From the NCBI RefSeq assembly GCF_000485595.1, contig NW_014577900.1, positions 3,267-40,545 of the forward strand: a DNA stretch of 37,279 nt. Direction: 5' to 3'. Below the pieces are notes generated by a model that saw only the letters and a program-made list of their open reading frames with translations, was not told the DNA's origin and did no database searches. A program made the position numbers and the translations under genes. This document shows, one piece after another, positions 22,501-30,051 of this stretch. How positions within the stretch are numbered: position 1 is the stretch's first letter; each line of letters begins with the position of its first letter. The stretch comes from Priapulus caudatus. Its lineage: Eukaryota > Priapulida > Priapulimorpha > Priapulimorphida > Priapulidae.

Positions 22501-25500
22501 CCCCTCCGCCGCACAGGCTACGGCTCTGATCACACCTTGTAAAACTTGTTTCAACGTAAATCTTAAAGTAATTTCGAACTGGTCAAGTACTACTCAGGTG
22601 ACTGCGGTATATGAAATGAAGAGAAATGGTATGTTGACGTAGGCAGTTTTAACCTTATTTCGAACCCACCCATTGACATTCCGGCACAGGGAATTGTAAA
22701 TAAAGGATCGGTAAAGCATGGTCTGGTTGTGCGATAGAGGGGGAAAAAAAATCACTTTTTGGATCTTGGCTTTTACTGTATATGGTCACTATACGATAGG
22801 GGTGGGCGAAGTCTTTTTCGGTGTATCCGTATTTTGCACACTATCTCGCTGCCCTTGTACTATAAAGGGGCGATATTTCTGGTATTAATTAAGTGAAATG
22901 GGTAATGCAGAAAAAAAACTCGCTTAAAAAATTAATAACCTGCAATTCAATAAATTCTTCATCGATTGTGTCCTTTCCTTGGGAGGCCGCATCCTATAAG
23001 CTGCATGAATCAGAGCCGTATATCTATATAATATAGAGATATATGGCTCTGGCATGAATGATGGTGTAGTGACGGTGCTTTCCCTCTTATCCTGCTCTTC
23101 CCGGTAATGTCTTGGGAGCTAGTGTCTATCCCGTGCTGCTAACTGAGGCGTTGCGTGGGAGCGTTCCTTCTGGGGGAGGTGGGTAAGAGGGGGTTAGGGG
23201 GTGGGGCTGAGTGGGGCCAAGAGGGGTTAGGGGGTGAGGGCTGAGTGTGGTAAGAGGGGGTGTTAGGGGTGGGAGCTAGTGAGGCCAGAGGGGTTAGGGG
23301 GTGGGGGCAAGAGGGGGCGTTCAGGGGTGGGGCTGAGTGGGGCAAGAGAGGGTTATGGGGGAGGCTGAGGAGGCAAAGAGTGGGTAGGGGGTGGAGGCAA
23401 TAATGGTGGTTAGGGGGTTGGGCGGCCTGAGTTGGGTAAAGAGGGGGTTAGGGGTGGGGCTGAGTGGAGCGCAAGAGGGGGTTAGGGGAATGTGGCTGCA
23501 GTGGGGTACAGAGGGGGTTTAGGGGGGTGGGGCTGAGTCGGTTGGGGTTGAGGGCTGAGCTGGGAATGAGAGGGGGTTTAGGGGGTGGGGCTGAAAGTGG
23601 GTTAGGGGTATGGGAGCTGAGTGGGGGTGAGAGGGGGTTAGGAGTTGGGGCTGCAGTGGGTTGAGAGGGGGTTGGGGGGTGGGGCTGAGTGGGTTGGGGG
23701 TTGGGCCTGAGTGGGGTGCAGGGGGTTAGGGGGTGGGGCTGAGTGGGTTAGGGGGTTGGGGCTGAGTGGGGTGAGAGGGTTAGGGGTTGGGGCTCGAGTG
23801 GGGTGAGAGGGGGTTAGGGGGGTGGGGCTGAGTGGGTTGGGGGTTGGGGCTGAGTGGGGTGCAGAGGGGTTAGGGGGTGGCTGAGTGGGGGTAAGAGGGG
23901 GTTAGGGGTGGGGCTGAGTGGGTAATCTTCCGTCTTCGTTAGTGTGTGAAACAGTTCAATCAGCGCTGGAGAAGGGAGGAGGAGGGGAGGAACGGAATTG
24001 GAGAAGAGGAAGAGAAATAAGGGGATTCGGAGGAGGATGAGAGGGAAAGAAATATAGCGAGAGCGGAGAGATACGCGCATCTGAGAGAGAGGGAAAGAGA
24101 GAATTTCAATTATATCGAAGAGCGAGCGAGAGTGAAGAGAAGAGCAAATAGGGAGGGAAGAGAGAGAGGAGAGCGAAAGGAGAGCAGGGAGAGACAGAGA
24201 CAATTTAGGGAGTGGCGTGCGTGCGTGGGCCTGCGTGTGAGCGTGGGCGTGGCGTAACGGTGTGGCAGATGGGGTCGTTGTCGTATCAGGTACTACAGAT
24301 ATTCCCGAGGTAGTTTTAGTTGTTTAGTATTAGTTTATATTTTTATATGAGGTATATGTTTAGGGTTTAGGGTGTAGAGGTTTTAGGGTTAGGGTTGTGT
24401 TAGGGTGAGGGACTTAGGGTACACTTCTGTAGTACAAGTCTTTGTGTATCACATATATGTACGCGTCGGGTACATATCTTGTAGTACTGATACGACAACG
24501 ACCCCTTACGAGGGCGTAGTGGGTGGGGGATGCCGCTACTCTGTATAATAGGCGCGGATACTCGTGCTGTGGGATGCTGCGCTGCATTGCTGCTGAACCA
24601 ATATGACACTACGGCGTATGTATAGTTTACATCATCCAACTGAACCCTTCCTGCTTTAAAGACGCACGACCCAGAAACTTGTTTAACAAGGCGCCACGAA
24701 TGTTGATGCGTAGAGGATCTGTTAGGCTTCAGCACAGCGCGCCAGTGTGTGCGGCGCGCGTGTGTAATAGTTTAGCCCTGCGACCATCTATTGACTGAGT
24801 GCAAGACCGAAATGGCAGTACTTCGCGGGTAAACCTATGATTTATAAGTTCGCCGGCCCTCCGTCCCTTGGCCTCCTATCGGGTGGCGCGCTCTCTCTCT
24901 GCTCTCTCTATCTCTCTATCTCCCTCATTCTCTCGCTCTCTCGCTCATTCTCTCCTCATACTCTCTCTTATCCCTCTCTCATTTTCTCAGCCTCTTTATA
25001 TTTCTCTGGCGTGCCTGCTCTCTCTCCGCGCGCTCTTTCGTCTCTCTCTCTTCTCTTTCTCTCTCTCCCGGCTCTCTCTCTGCTCTCTCTGCTCCTCGCG
25101 TCTCCTCTCCATTCGCTCTCGTCTCTCTCTCCTCTCCTTCTCTCTCTGCCCCTCGTCGCTCTCTCTCTCTCTCTCTCTTCTCTCTCCCCTCACCTCTCTC
25201 CTCTCTCTCTCTCCCTCTCCCCCCGCATCCCCCTCTCTCTTCTCTCATCCCCTCACCTCTCTCCTCTCTNNNNNNNNNNAATATCGTCATAACCCGTGGC
25301 TAGAGTATGACCCGGCCAAGGGCAAAGGGTATGACTGGTGTGCAGGCTGTATGTCTGGTAGTTTTTTCACCGGCACTACAAACTATCGTTTGGAAACTGT
25401 TAAAGTGTATGATGCTTCCGAGGGGCACAGAAAGATCATAGCAAAAAGAAATGCAAGGACCATGCCTGTTCACGAAAACAGTGGGGGCAAAAACACTAAC

Positions 25501-28500
25501 TTAAGTAATGAACAAGGCCACAATAGCAAAACTGAATATCCTAATTAGAAATGCACATGCTATGGAAAAAACGGCAGGCCCTACCGATTACGGCAAGCCG
25601 TGCCAGCTTGACAAGGCCAAGGGGTTAGATGTCGGCAGCACTTACCTCACCGACAAGGCCTGCCAGAGGTTCATTATGGCGATAGCCGATACAAGGCGCC
25701 GGGAACAGTTTGGAGCTATAAATGAGGCCAAATTCCTTGCTGTGATAAGTGACGGATCCACAGATTCCTCATCAAAGGAGGCCGAAATTTTATTTTCGAA
25801 TTAAAATTTAATTTAATTTTAATTTTAATCTTATGATCCATATCAAAGTTACGTGTATTTTATACAATTGAATGTCTTTTACAAAACCTTTCTGGGGGAC
25901 ACCCCTTGTACCCTGGGGGAGACCCCCTGTACCCCCTAGCAGAAGGGGGCTCCACCCTGCTACCCCACCTACCTCCTGGCAAATCACAATACTCGGCGCT
26001 CTGCGCCTAGTAAGAGTCCTTCGGCAGGACTAGTAGAATCTTGGAAGGACTAGTACATTTGTTCTTTTACTAGTCCTGTGGACTAATGAACTAAAATAGT
26101 TAGTATCTAACCCTGACATTACGTTACATTACATTAGCTTGCGGATGTTGCAATGTTTAATCAGTAGTGCCATTATATGAGAGTTCTAATGCCTTATTAT
26201 AGATATATTGTCTTCACTCAGTTCACTGCCGTATGCATATGTATATTGTCCCCGGTGCCTGTTAATCTGTTTAATCAATGATTATTCACTACAGGTTTAC
26301 AAGACTACTCTAAATGAGTTCAAGACGAGAGATAAATACATTAAAGATGATTATCGCTTTAAGGACAGATTTAAAAAACTGAATCCAAGAAAGGTGATTC
26401 GAATGTGGGCTGAGAAGGAGATGCACAACCTAATGAGAATGAGAAAGGTAAGATGTGTGTAGCTGATACATGTAGTTGTACATAAGCATGATTGCTCTAC
26501 AATTAACTTGTTACTCAATTTTATTCCATTAGTGTGTAGTGTTGTATTTTACCCTGATAGGAAGCATAATGGGGCTTCATGTGAATTAATGAATTAATCA
26601 ATGTGAAGCATGATGGGGCTTGTTGCAGGTTGGGATTTCCTGTCCAGAAGTTGTTTTCTTGAAGAAACACATTCTCGTAATGTCGTTTATCGGAACCGAT
26701 CAAAAGCCAGCTCCGAAATTGAAAGAAGCCAAGCTGTCACACGACCAGCTCGAACAAGCATATGTAGAGTGTGTACAGGTACATGTATATTTCACTATGT
26801 TGCTCTCTCACACAAGCAGACAAGTATTCTTTACTCATAGACAGGCCCTCTCACTTTAACTTAACGGATGTCACTCTCAGTTTAAGCAACTTTGGATGAA
26901 GTGATTTTGTTATTATGGGAATACATTTATTTTTTGCCACACATCTGGTTTAGGTGAGAAATGTGTGATTGGCTGGGTTGTTGTGTTGTGTATATGCTTT
27001 CACAGTGTTGCATGACATGCCTTGTGGGCATCTACACTACTCAACTACACAGTCTGTTCTCATCACGTGTGAATACGTCAGTTATAGTGCGCTACTGCTA
27101 TTGCAGGGAGGTCTCGGGTTGCAAACGTAACTGCTTCGAAGATATTCGGTTTCGTTCGTTCTCTCAGAGCTGACACATGACTTTATCGCAATCTTCTCAG
27201 ATGATGAAGAAGTTATACGACGAGGCCGGCCTCGTGCACTCAGACCTCAGTGAGTACAACATCCTATGGCACCAGGGTCAACTCTGGTTCATCGACGTTA
27301 GCCAGTCCGTCGAGCCGCAGCATCCAAACGCGCTGGAGTTCTTGCTGAGAGACTGCACGAATGTCAGCGAGGTACGCAATCGTCACGCGAGCGAAAACGA
27401 AGCGGGCTCCCTTGTTTTTTTGCGTCGTTTTGCGCAACAAAAAACAAGTGAGCCTGCTTTGGATATTTTCTGTGTATGTAGCGCTGTATGCATTGCAATC
27501 ATCCTCCCCCCCCCCCACTGTGCTGTTGCTGACTGCCGTTGTGTTAGGTTGGAAGTCTGCCTGCTCTGTGTTTATCGTTCATGCCTGTTATAGGTACCAT
27601 GCTATGGATTTAATGGATAATAAGTTTTTTTTAATGGAAAATGTGTACATTCAACACTCGCACTCACCAGCAACTCGCCTTATCGCGCCTAGCGGACCAG
27701 ACTATAAAATACGTGGCTTCAGAAATTCGGTATTTAGCATTCACACGAAAGAAATACGCGGCCCAAGAGATTCGGAATTTCTCAAGCACGGCAAATAATT
27801 AATAATCTGGGAAGCCGTGTATTTCAACAAATACCGAATGTATTTAGATTCCGTATTTCTTGGACTGCACATTTTGCCTCGTGTGAACGCTAAATACCGA
27901 ATTTCTTGCTACGTGTGAACGCGGAAATTGTCTTCATTTAAATGCTATTGTCTTCACGGCATTGTCTTCATTAGCTCACCTTGACATCGTCAAGATGAGC
28001 TATTGCCATGGGTCGTCGTACGTCCGTCCTTCCGTCAACATTTGGCTACGGTCAACGATAATTCAGGAACCATTTGACCCACATGTTTGAAATTGGGCAT
28101 AGTTGTTACTGCTATGCTCCCATAATATTAAACGTCCTATTTTGGAGCACGTCAGTCATGGGAATTGCCATTAGTCAGTTCAGGTTCAACGGATTTTGCT
28201 CATTTTTGGTATGTGAATGAATAAGGGCCAGGGGTTTTGATTTTTTTTTTTAATTATGCAAATTAGGTAGGTTTTGGCAATTATATACCATATTATGTTA
28301 TAGACATGCAGATAACAGTCTGTGGTGTCACACTCGTCTCGTTCGTTTTACAAGATTTCATTGACAATATCTTTAATGCAAAATTGGTATTTCCTCTCCA
28401 CACTGCCGATAAAACGTCTATATTAGAGTAAAGTTTTACAAAACATGCATAACCTATTTATTTCTAACGCCATCGCTAAGAAACATCAAAGCGGGTATAG

Positions 28501-29557
28501 CGCCATCTACCGTCACAAATTGTGGTTCATTTTGGTTTATAAATTATTATTGCGATATATACAGATGGCAACCGTGTGCTACCGCCTAGAAAAACTCATA
28601 TGAAGTAAACACTTCCATGCAACCAATTAACCTTTGACAAAAGTTGTGTTATGGGGAAGGAAACACCATTGTCACGTGGTATATAGCAGCTACGTGGAAT
28701 AAGCGTATCCTCTCAATCTTACACGTTACACATCGGGAGCTCCGCTTTTAGGCAGTGCCTAAATCTGAATATTATAAAAACGTTAAATGGCGATCATTTA
28801 GGTGTAACGCCATCACTCGCCCACATCTCAGACTTTCACATCTCAAACATTTATTTTCACATAAAAAATTACACATAATTATCAAGAGTATATAATGGGA
28901 GTTCTCCCATATATACTCTTCGTTTCTATAATGTACGTCAATGGTTGCTCAATTAAAACTGACTTCTTCTCACTCACTCCGTGCGTCCGTCCGTCCATCC
29001 GGCCGTCCGTCCGTGCGTCAACAGTTGGGCACAAATCTTAACCGCTTGACGTATGATATTCGGGACGTGGGGGGGTAATCCGAAAACAAGTTGGGATGTC
29101 GAAGCTGGGGGTTTGCTAGAATCCCACCACTCCACCACAGAGTCACCGCAGTAGATGTTAGATGAGCGCTGTCGCTCCGCGGCACTTGTTTGTGGTGAGC
29201 TACAGTGTCATTGACACTTTCATTTATGCTAGTGTCTTCATGCCATTGTCTTCATGCCATTGTCTTTTACAGTTCTTTACGAAGAGGGGCGCTGCGGACG
29301 TACTGGCGCCACAGCGGCTGTTTAACGAGATCAGCGGACTCGACCTCGCTGAGGGAGAGACGGGCGACTTTCTCCTGCAGCTGCAGCAGTTCCAGAAGCA
29401 GCGTTACCTTCATGAGAGAGCGCACGAGGCATCCGAGGACTATCCATTTGATTTCTTCTTCGAGAAGTCTTGCGCCGAGCTCAGCCAAGGAGTCACTAAG
29501 AAGGGCGAGGGAAGCGCGACCAAGCCTGACGGGAAGATAGATGTGGACGAGATTTAG
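12538..29557 (+). CDS. RIOK3: RIOK3 atypical serine/threonine kinase, seven-exon gene
   Basis: RIO-family kinase. RIOK3 is known from late 40S subunit maturation (pre-rRNA processing in the cytoplasm) and from regulation of MDA5/IRF3 signalling in vertebrates. Exons: 12538-12854, 13451-13799, 14071-14322, 26295-26447, 26629-26778, 27201-27371, 29273-29557; all phases join, giving 558 residues (human about 519). The N-terminal RIOK3-specific region has LSDVMSEQLAQELQEE and DMLLAQMLQLEYDKE. The RIO kinase core has phosphate-loop STGKEAV near 279-285, ATP-binding Lys 306 (CAIK), YKTTLNEFKTRDKYIKDDYR, LKKHILVMSFIG, catalytic HSDLSEYN with Asp 422, and metal-binding Asp 439 in FIDVSQSVEP. All key residues are present, so the enzyme should be active. 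Its neighbour GCC1 is divergent with no obvious functional link. Intron 3 is grossly enlarged by inserted DNA. Confidence 0.96.
13216..13411. mobile_element. 196-bp MITE in RIOK3 intron 1
   Basis: Ends are CAGGGTTTCTT and its inverse AAGAAACCCTG, flanked by TATAG on both sides (13211-13215, 13412-13416). No coding frame. The CAGGG terminus suggests hAT, but the visible duplication is 5 bp rather than 8, so the superfamily is uncertain. Confidence 0.8.
13451..13799 (+). CDS. RIOK3: RIOK3 exon 2
   Basis: Residues 106-222. It continues LEYDKEHDVELQKKE, has an acidic DDSSSESEDFDEDAPE region, then GKGKNIITKHDPAISARKNA, all RIOK3-specific. Acceptor TTCCCAG; donor GTAGGC. A 196-bp miniature element ends only 39 bp upstream. 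Confidence 0.93.
14071..14322 (+). CDS. RIOK3: RIOK3 exon 3 (phosphate loop, catalytic Lys)
   Basis: Residues 223-306. Contains KKEKSTAEQALDPKTRLQIY, the ATP-binding loop STGKEAVILHAYGG and the ATP-anchoring Lys of ECAIK at its end. Acceptor TTTGCAG; donor GTAAAT. Phase 0 on both sides. Confidence 0.95.
14325..14420. repeat. ATTAGATTAGATT / CATTGCATT simple repeat
   Basis: Short tandem array of CATTGCATT and CACTGCATTTCATTG units directly after the exon 3 donor. A related ACATTACGTTACATTACATT lies on the far side of the hAT-like right terminus (26116-26136). Confidence 0.75.
14950..15104. mobile_element. Truncated second copy of the intron-1 MITE, in RIOK3 intron 3
   Basis: About 155 bp closely matches 13216-13370 in the same orientation, starting CAGGGTTTCTTCTGAGG. 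The right end is missing after CATTTTCACAA. Together the copies bracket exons 2 and 3 as direct repeats. Confidence 0.85.
15105..16100. other. No gene seen; two palindromes
   Basis: AT-rich intronic sequence. 15919-15960 is a perfect palindrome (20-bp arms starting AGAGATATAATAATATGTAG, 2-base centre), followed at once by a near-perfect AT-rich palindrome at about 15971-16016. Nothing else recognisable. Confidence 0.6.
16131..16239 (+). other. Orphan exon-like segment
   Basis: 109 bases open in one frame (TLDDDIIEKTSTRFGGLSCT, then TAYHSLDSKKTPIITD), with acceptor TCACCTACAG before and donor GTATGT after. Composition looks coding. It is not part of RIOK3: CAIK joins VYKTT without it and 109 is not a multiple of three. 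I do not recognise the protein. It could be a captured exon, part of a nested gene, or foreign sequence joined in assembly. Confidence 0.45.
16268..16440. repeat. (TC)n microsatellite and CCTCC-rich tract
   Basis: Pure TC dinucleotides at about 16270-16307 grade into CCCTCC-rich sequence. Open frames on both strands here are low-complexity artefacts. Confidence 0.9.
16683..17225. repeat. ~51-bp minisatellite, about ten units
   Basis: Units resemble GACTAATGTAGGCAGACTGT GTAGGTGAGATATGTAGACA GATAAGCATAT. Units differ mainly by scattered one-base gains and losses, a pattern more like raw long-read error than unit evolution. Confidence 0.88.
17413..17811 (+). repeat. Pair of ~43-bp direct repeats 357 bp apart
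   Basis: 17413-17458 and 17770-17811 share GTGGTATCCTGAGTGTG and GGCACTGCATGCA-type words. Both read a similar peptide (WYYPECGKGHCMQF and WYPECTKRHCMHL), but neither lies in a convincing exon. Family unknown. Confidence 0.55.
17930..18545. repeat. CACT / CAAT tetranucleotide arrays
   Basis: Degenerate (TCAC)n from about 17930 to 18410, then (CAAT)n to about 18540. The open frames (Ser/His/Thr-rich) are not genes. Confidence 0.9.
18699..19200. repeat. (CA)n and CACG microsatellite
   Basis: About 500 bp of CA and CACG/CGCA repeats, followed by an 11-base G run (19203-19213). Cysteine/valine-rich minus-strand frames here are artefacts. Confidence 0.92.
19236..19325. repeat. CCTTGACTTGCGTCTGTGTG tandem repeat
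   Basis: Four or five imperfect ~22-bp units with small indels. Confidence 0.8.
19470..19615. repeat. (GA)n microsatellite
   Basis: Long purine-only GA/GAGAA tract on the plus strand. Confidence 0.92.
19855..20225. repeat. TGTACACCTGTACACATG tandem array
   Basis: Repeats of ACCTGTACACATGTAC, about 16-18 bp, with many single-base indels. The word TGTACACATGTACA is nearly self-complementary, so single strands can fold repeatedly. Confidence 0.9.
20222..20935. repeat. ~20-bp CAGTCTCCCTCAGCATCGCC minisatellite
   Basis: More than 30 irregular units of about 20 bp. A 254-residue Ser/Pro-rich open frame at 20095-20859 is only this repeat read through. Confidence 0.9.
20990..21060. repeat. CGTGCGTGC repeat
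   Basis: Short CGTG-type array after the 20-bp minisatellite. Confidence 0.8.
21285..21870. repeat. CGTGCGTGTGTGTCCACTTT array, (TA)n and CGTG tract
   Basis: CGTG/TG repeats enclose five or six ~22-bp units of GTGTGTCCACTTTCGTGC (about 21415-21560). A TA-rich stretch (21697-21766) and another CGTGCGTG run (21780-21860) follow. Overlapping open frames on both strands are spurious. Confidence 0.9.
21867..21950 (+). other. Second exon-like segment
   Basis: 84 bases after GTGTACAG and before GTCAGA are open in one frame only (DIDTHACSVHTPQLMFTEVR, then LPPLILSK). The other two frames have stops. Its phase does not join the 16131-16239 segment directly. Protein not recognised; chance is a real alternative. 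Confidence 0.25.
22085..22121. repeat. Perfect 37-bp palindrome
   Basis: 18-bp arms (TCAGGAGTCTATCAATAG and its inverse) around one central base. Possibly a tiny hairpin element; no clean target duplication. Confidence 0.85.
22122..23000. other. No gene seen
   Basis: Intronic sequence between arrays, without simple repeats and apparently cleaner than its neighbours. A GGGGGCAGCTGCCCC palindrome lies near 22482. No splice-bounded open frame recognised. Confidence 0.5.
23011..23051. mobile_element. 41-bp hairpin element with 8-bp target duplication
   Basis: Inverted ends CAGAGCC...GGCTCTG fold into a near-complete hairpin with two mismatches. GCATGAAT flanks it exactly on both sides (23003-23010 and 23052-23059). 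CAG-type ends with an 8-bp duplication fit a minimal hAT MITE. Confidence 0.75.
23165..23930. repeat. G-rich ~33-bp minisatellite
   Basis: Units resemble GGGGCTGAGTGGGG plus TGAGAGGGGGTTAGGGGGTG. The plus strand is almost free of C apart from GGGGCTG. Each unit has several G runs of three or more, so G-quadruplex potential is high. It contains TTAGGG words but is not a telomere array. Confidence 0.92.
23960..24205. repeat. Purine-rich GA tract
   Basis: GGAGGAGGGGA and GAGAGAGGGAAAGAGAG sequence, low complexity and strongly purine-biased on the plus strand. Confidence 0.8.
24355..24422. repeat. Degenerate TTAGGG-type stretch
   Basis: Several TTTAGGG/TTAGGG/GTTAGGGT words in ~65 bp. Far too short and irregular for a chromosome end; could be an internal relic. 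Confidence 0.6.
24885..25269. repeat. (TC)n-rich tract running into the gap
   Basis: CTCTCT with sporadic interruptions up to the first N. Confidence 0.92.
25270..25279. other. Assembly gap (10 N)
   Basis: Ten N in a row separate the TC tract from the transposase fragment. A fixed short N run usually means unknown gap length. Confidence 0.98.
25280..25804 (+). pseudogene. Broken hAT transposase fragment (TTF-type zinc finger, DUF4371 start; ZNF862-like)
   Basis: First piece (to about 25505): NPWLEYD, then DWCAGCMSGSFFTGTTNYRL, the TTF-type zinc finger seen in ZNF862/KIAA1586-like hAT proteins. Second piece (25508-25804): RNAHAMEKTAGPTDYGKPCQ, GSTYLTDKACQRFIMAIADT, FLAVISDGSTDSSSKEAEIL, the start of the DUF4371 transposase-like domain. 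The pieces are in different frames and the second stops after EILFSN, so the hAT catalytic core and dimerisation domain are missing. The 5' side is cut by the gap. A dead relic or part of a longer split copy. Confidence 0.82.
25805..26294. other. hAT right subterminal region and intron 3 end
   Basis: After the transposase fragment come AT-rich sequence, CTGGGGGAC/CCCCTGTACCC repeats (25890-25970), then GGACTAGT words and the right terminus at 26115. The last ~180 bp are ordinary intron before the exon 4 acceptor. Confidence 0.55.
26295..26447 (+). CDS. RIOK3: RIOK3 exon 4
   Basis: Residues 307-357, 51 codons: VYKTTLNEFKTRDKYIKDDY, then KLNPRKVIRMWAEKEMHNL, nearly invariant in RIOK3. It follows CAIK directly in the family, so nothing coding is missing across the 12-kb intron. 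Acceptor ACTACAG; donor GTAAGA. Confidence 0.96.
26629..26778 (+). CDS. RIOK3: RIOK3 exon 5
   Basis: Residues 358-407, 50 codons: VGISCPEVVFLKKHILVMSF (the hinge segment of the RIO fold), then IGTDQKPAPKLKEAKLS. Acceptor GTTGCAG; donor GTACAT. Confidence 0.95.
26779..27200. other. RIOK3 intron 5, nothing notable
   Basis: 422 bp of AT-rich intron between confirmed splice sites. No repeat or open frame of note. Confidence 0.7.
27201..27371 (+). CDS. RIOK3: RIOK3 exon 6 (catalytic loop)
   Basis: Residues 408-464. Carries the catalytic loop VHSDLSEYN (Asp 422) and the metal-binding IDVSQSVEP (Asp 439), then ALEFLLRDCTNVSE. Family HADLSEYN is HSDLSEYN here, a conservative change. Acceptor TTCTCAG; donor GTACGC. 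Confidence 0.96.
27720..27925. repeat. Inverted-repeat element in RIOK3 intron 6
   Basis: AAATTCGGTATTTAGCATTC (about 27723-27748) is repeated in inverse at about 27878-27904, with further matching CACGGC and TATTTCTTGG blocks inside. Resembles a MITE or foldback element; ends not fixed. Confidence 0.6.
27971..28210 (-). mobile_element. Helitron-like tail, minus strand
   Basis: Read on the minus strand it ends with a short hairpin (CTTGAC, GAT, GTCAAG), then GAGCTAA before T, the same pattern as the 9898 end. A GGAC/CCGT-rich stretch (28015-28035) lies just inside. Body unlike the 9660 copy beyond the tail. Confidence 0.5.
28211..28880. other. RIOK3 intron 6 interior, no gene seen
   Basis: AT-rich intron sequence without splice-bounded open frames or recognised elements. 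A CGCCATCTACC word near 28500 resembles the inverse of a CTCF-like core, not convincing alone. Confidence 0.45.
28884..28920. repeat. Short hairpin AAGAGTATAT...ATATACTCTT
   Basis: Near-perfect 37-bp hairpin starting AAGAGTATATAATGGGAG. Its outer bases (TCAAGAGTATATAA) resemble the ends of the long foldback elements at 30052 and 34121. Confidence 0.65.
28960..29107 (-). mobile_element. Partial copy of the 9660-9800 Helitron-like body
   Basis: On the minus strand it reads CCCCAGCTTCGAC, then GCGGTTAAGATTTGTGCCCA, ACTGTTGACG and a GGAC-rich run, the same order as 9684-9800. The shared 80-bp segment 29108-29188 begins right beside it. Confidence 0.7.
29108..29188 (-). repeat. Inverted copy of 8700-8779
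   Basis: About 96 percent identical by eye to the segment upstream of GCC1. It ends 84 bp before the RIOK3 exon 7 acceptor. Confidence 0.82.
29273..29557 (+). CDS. RIOK3: RIOK3 exon 7 (C-terminus, stop)
   Basis: Residues 465-558 and TAG. FFTKRGAADVLAPQRLFNEI matches the FFQKGGVKEALSERELFNAV region of the family, then a divergent acidic/lysine tail ending KIDVDEI. Acceptor CTTTTACAG. Confidence 0.93.
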   Translation, partial: FFTKRGAADVLAPQRLFNEISGLDLAEGETGDFLLQLQQFQKQRYLHERAHEASEDYPFDFFFEKSCAELSQGVTKKGEGSATKPDGKIDVDEI

Positions 29558-30051
29558 CGATGGCGGACATGTTCGTTTGATTTATACTCAACATTGTTTT
29601 AACCGTAATTGTGAGCAAGAATTATTGGCTAATGACCCAGGGCTAAAAGAATGTGTACGAAGAGAAGCAGCATAGGGTCGAAGAGTGAGGCAGTGCTATG
29701 TAGGGTGTTGGTGGTGCTAGGATCAAGTTGGTTGCAGCGCATGGCATTTAGTCTAATGGCACGTTATGTCGCTCTGGGGGATCTCTCAGTCTCGTCTTGT
29801 TTACGTTAACCTGGCAAATTTTTGCACTGTCTATATCACAGTATAAAGAAAATTGTTAGTTTAATTTTGTAAAAAGTATTTAATGAATGCTTGTGATGAG
29901 GGAGCATGTAGTACCAACTTAATTTAGCACATCAAAGGTTTACTGCAAATCGAGAATTAAGGGTCACCCTTTCAAAGTTTGCACTGGTTTGGTAGCCACA
30001 TTGATAGGTGTGTGGAGATATATTAGTTATATAAGTTTTAAATATATATTA
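29558..30051 (+). other. RIOK3: RIOK3 3' untranslated region (probable)
   Basis: No AATAAA or ATTAAA follows the stop in this stretch. The first AATAAA is at 30123-30128, inside the foldback element. Poly(A) site unproven. Confidence 0.5.

Larger units (their letters stand above)
14421..26115. mobile_element. 11.7-kb interval between inverted hAT-like termini in RIOK3 intron 3
   Basis: The left end TAGGGTTTGACACTAA and, in inverse, the right end CAGGGTTAGATACTAA start related subterminal regions rich in GGACTAGT words (about 14440-14515 and 25995-26100). CAGGGTTNGACACTAAC-like ends occur in hAT transposons, and a hAT transposase fragment lies inside. Both flanks are CATTACATT-type simple repeat, so an 8-bp duplication cannot be read. 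The interval holds much unrelated repeat DNA and a gap, so it may be nested insertions or an assembly join rather than one element. Confidence 0.55.

Noticed and set aside
24355-24422. Telomere repeat
   Set aside because: Too short and degenerate, and internal to a gene intron.
24837-25548. 226-codon Leu/Ser-rich frame joined to the transposase fragment
   Set aside because: It crosses a TC tract and a run of N. Only the part after the gap is meaningful.
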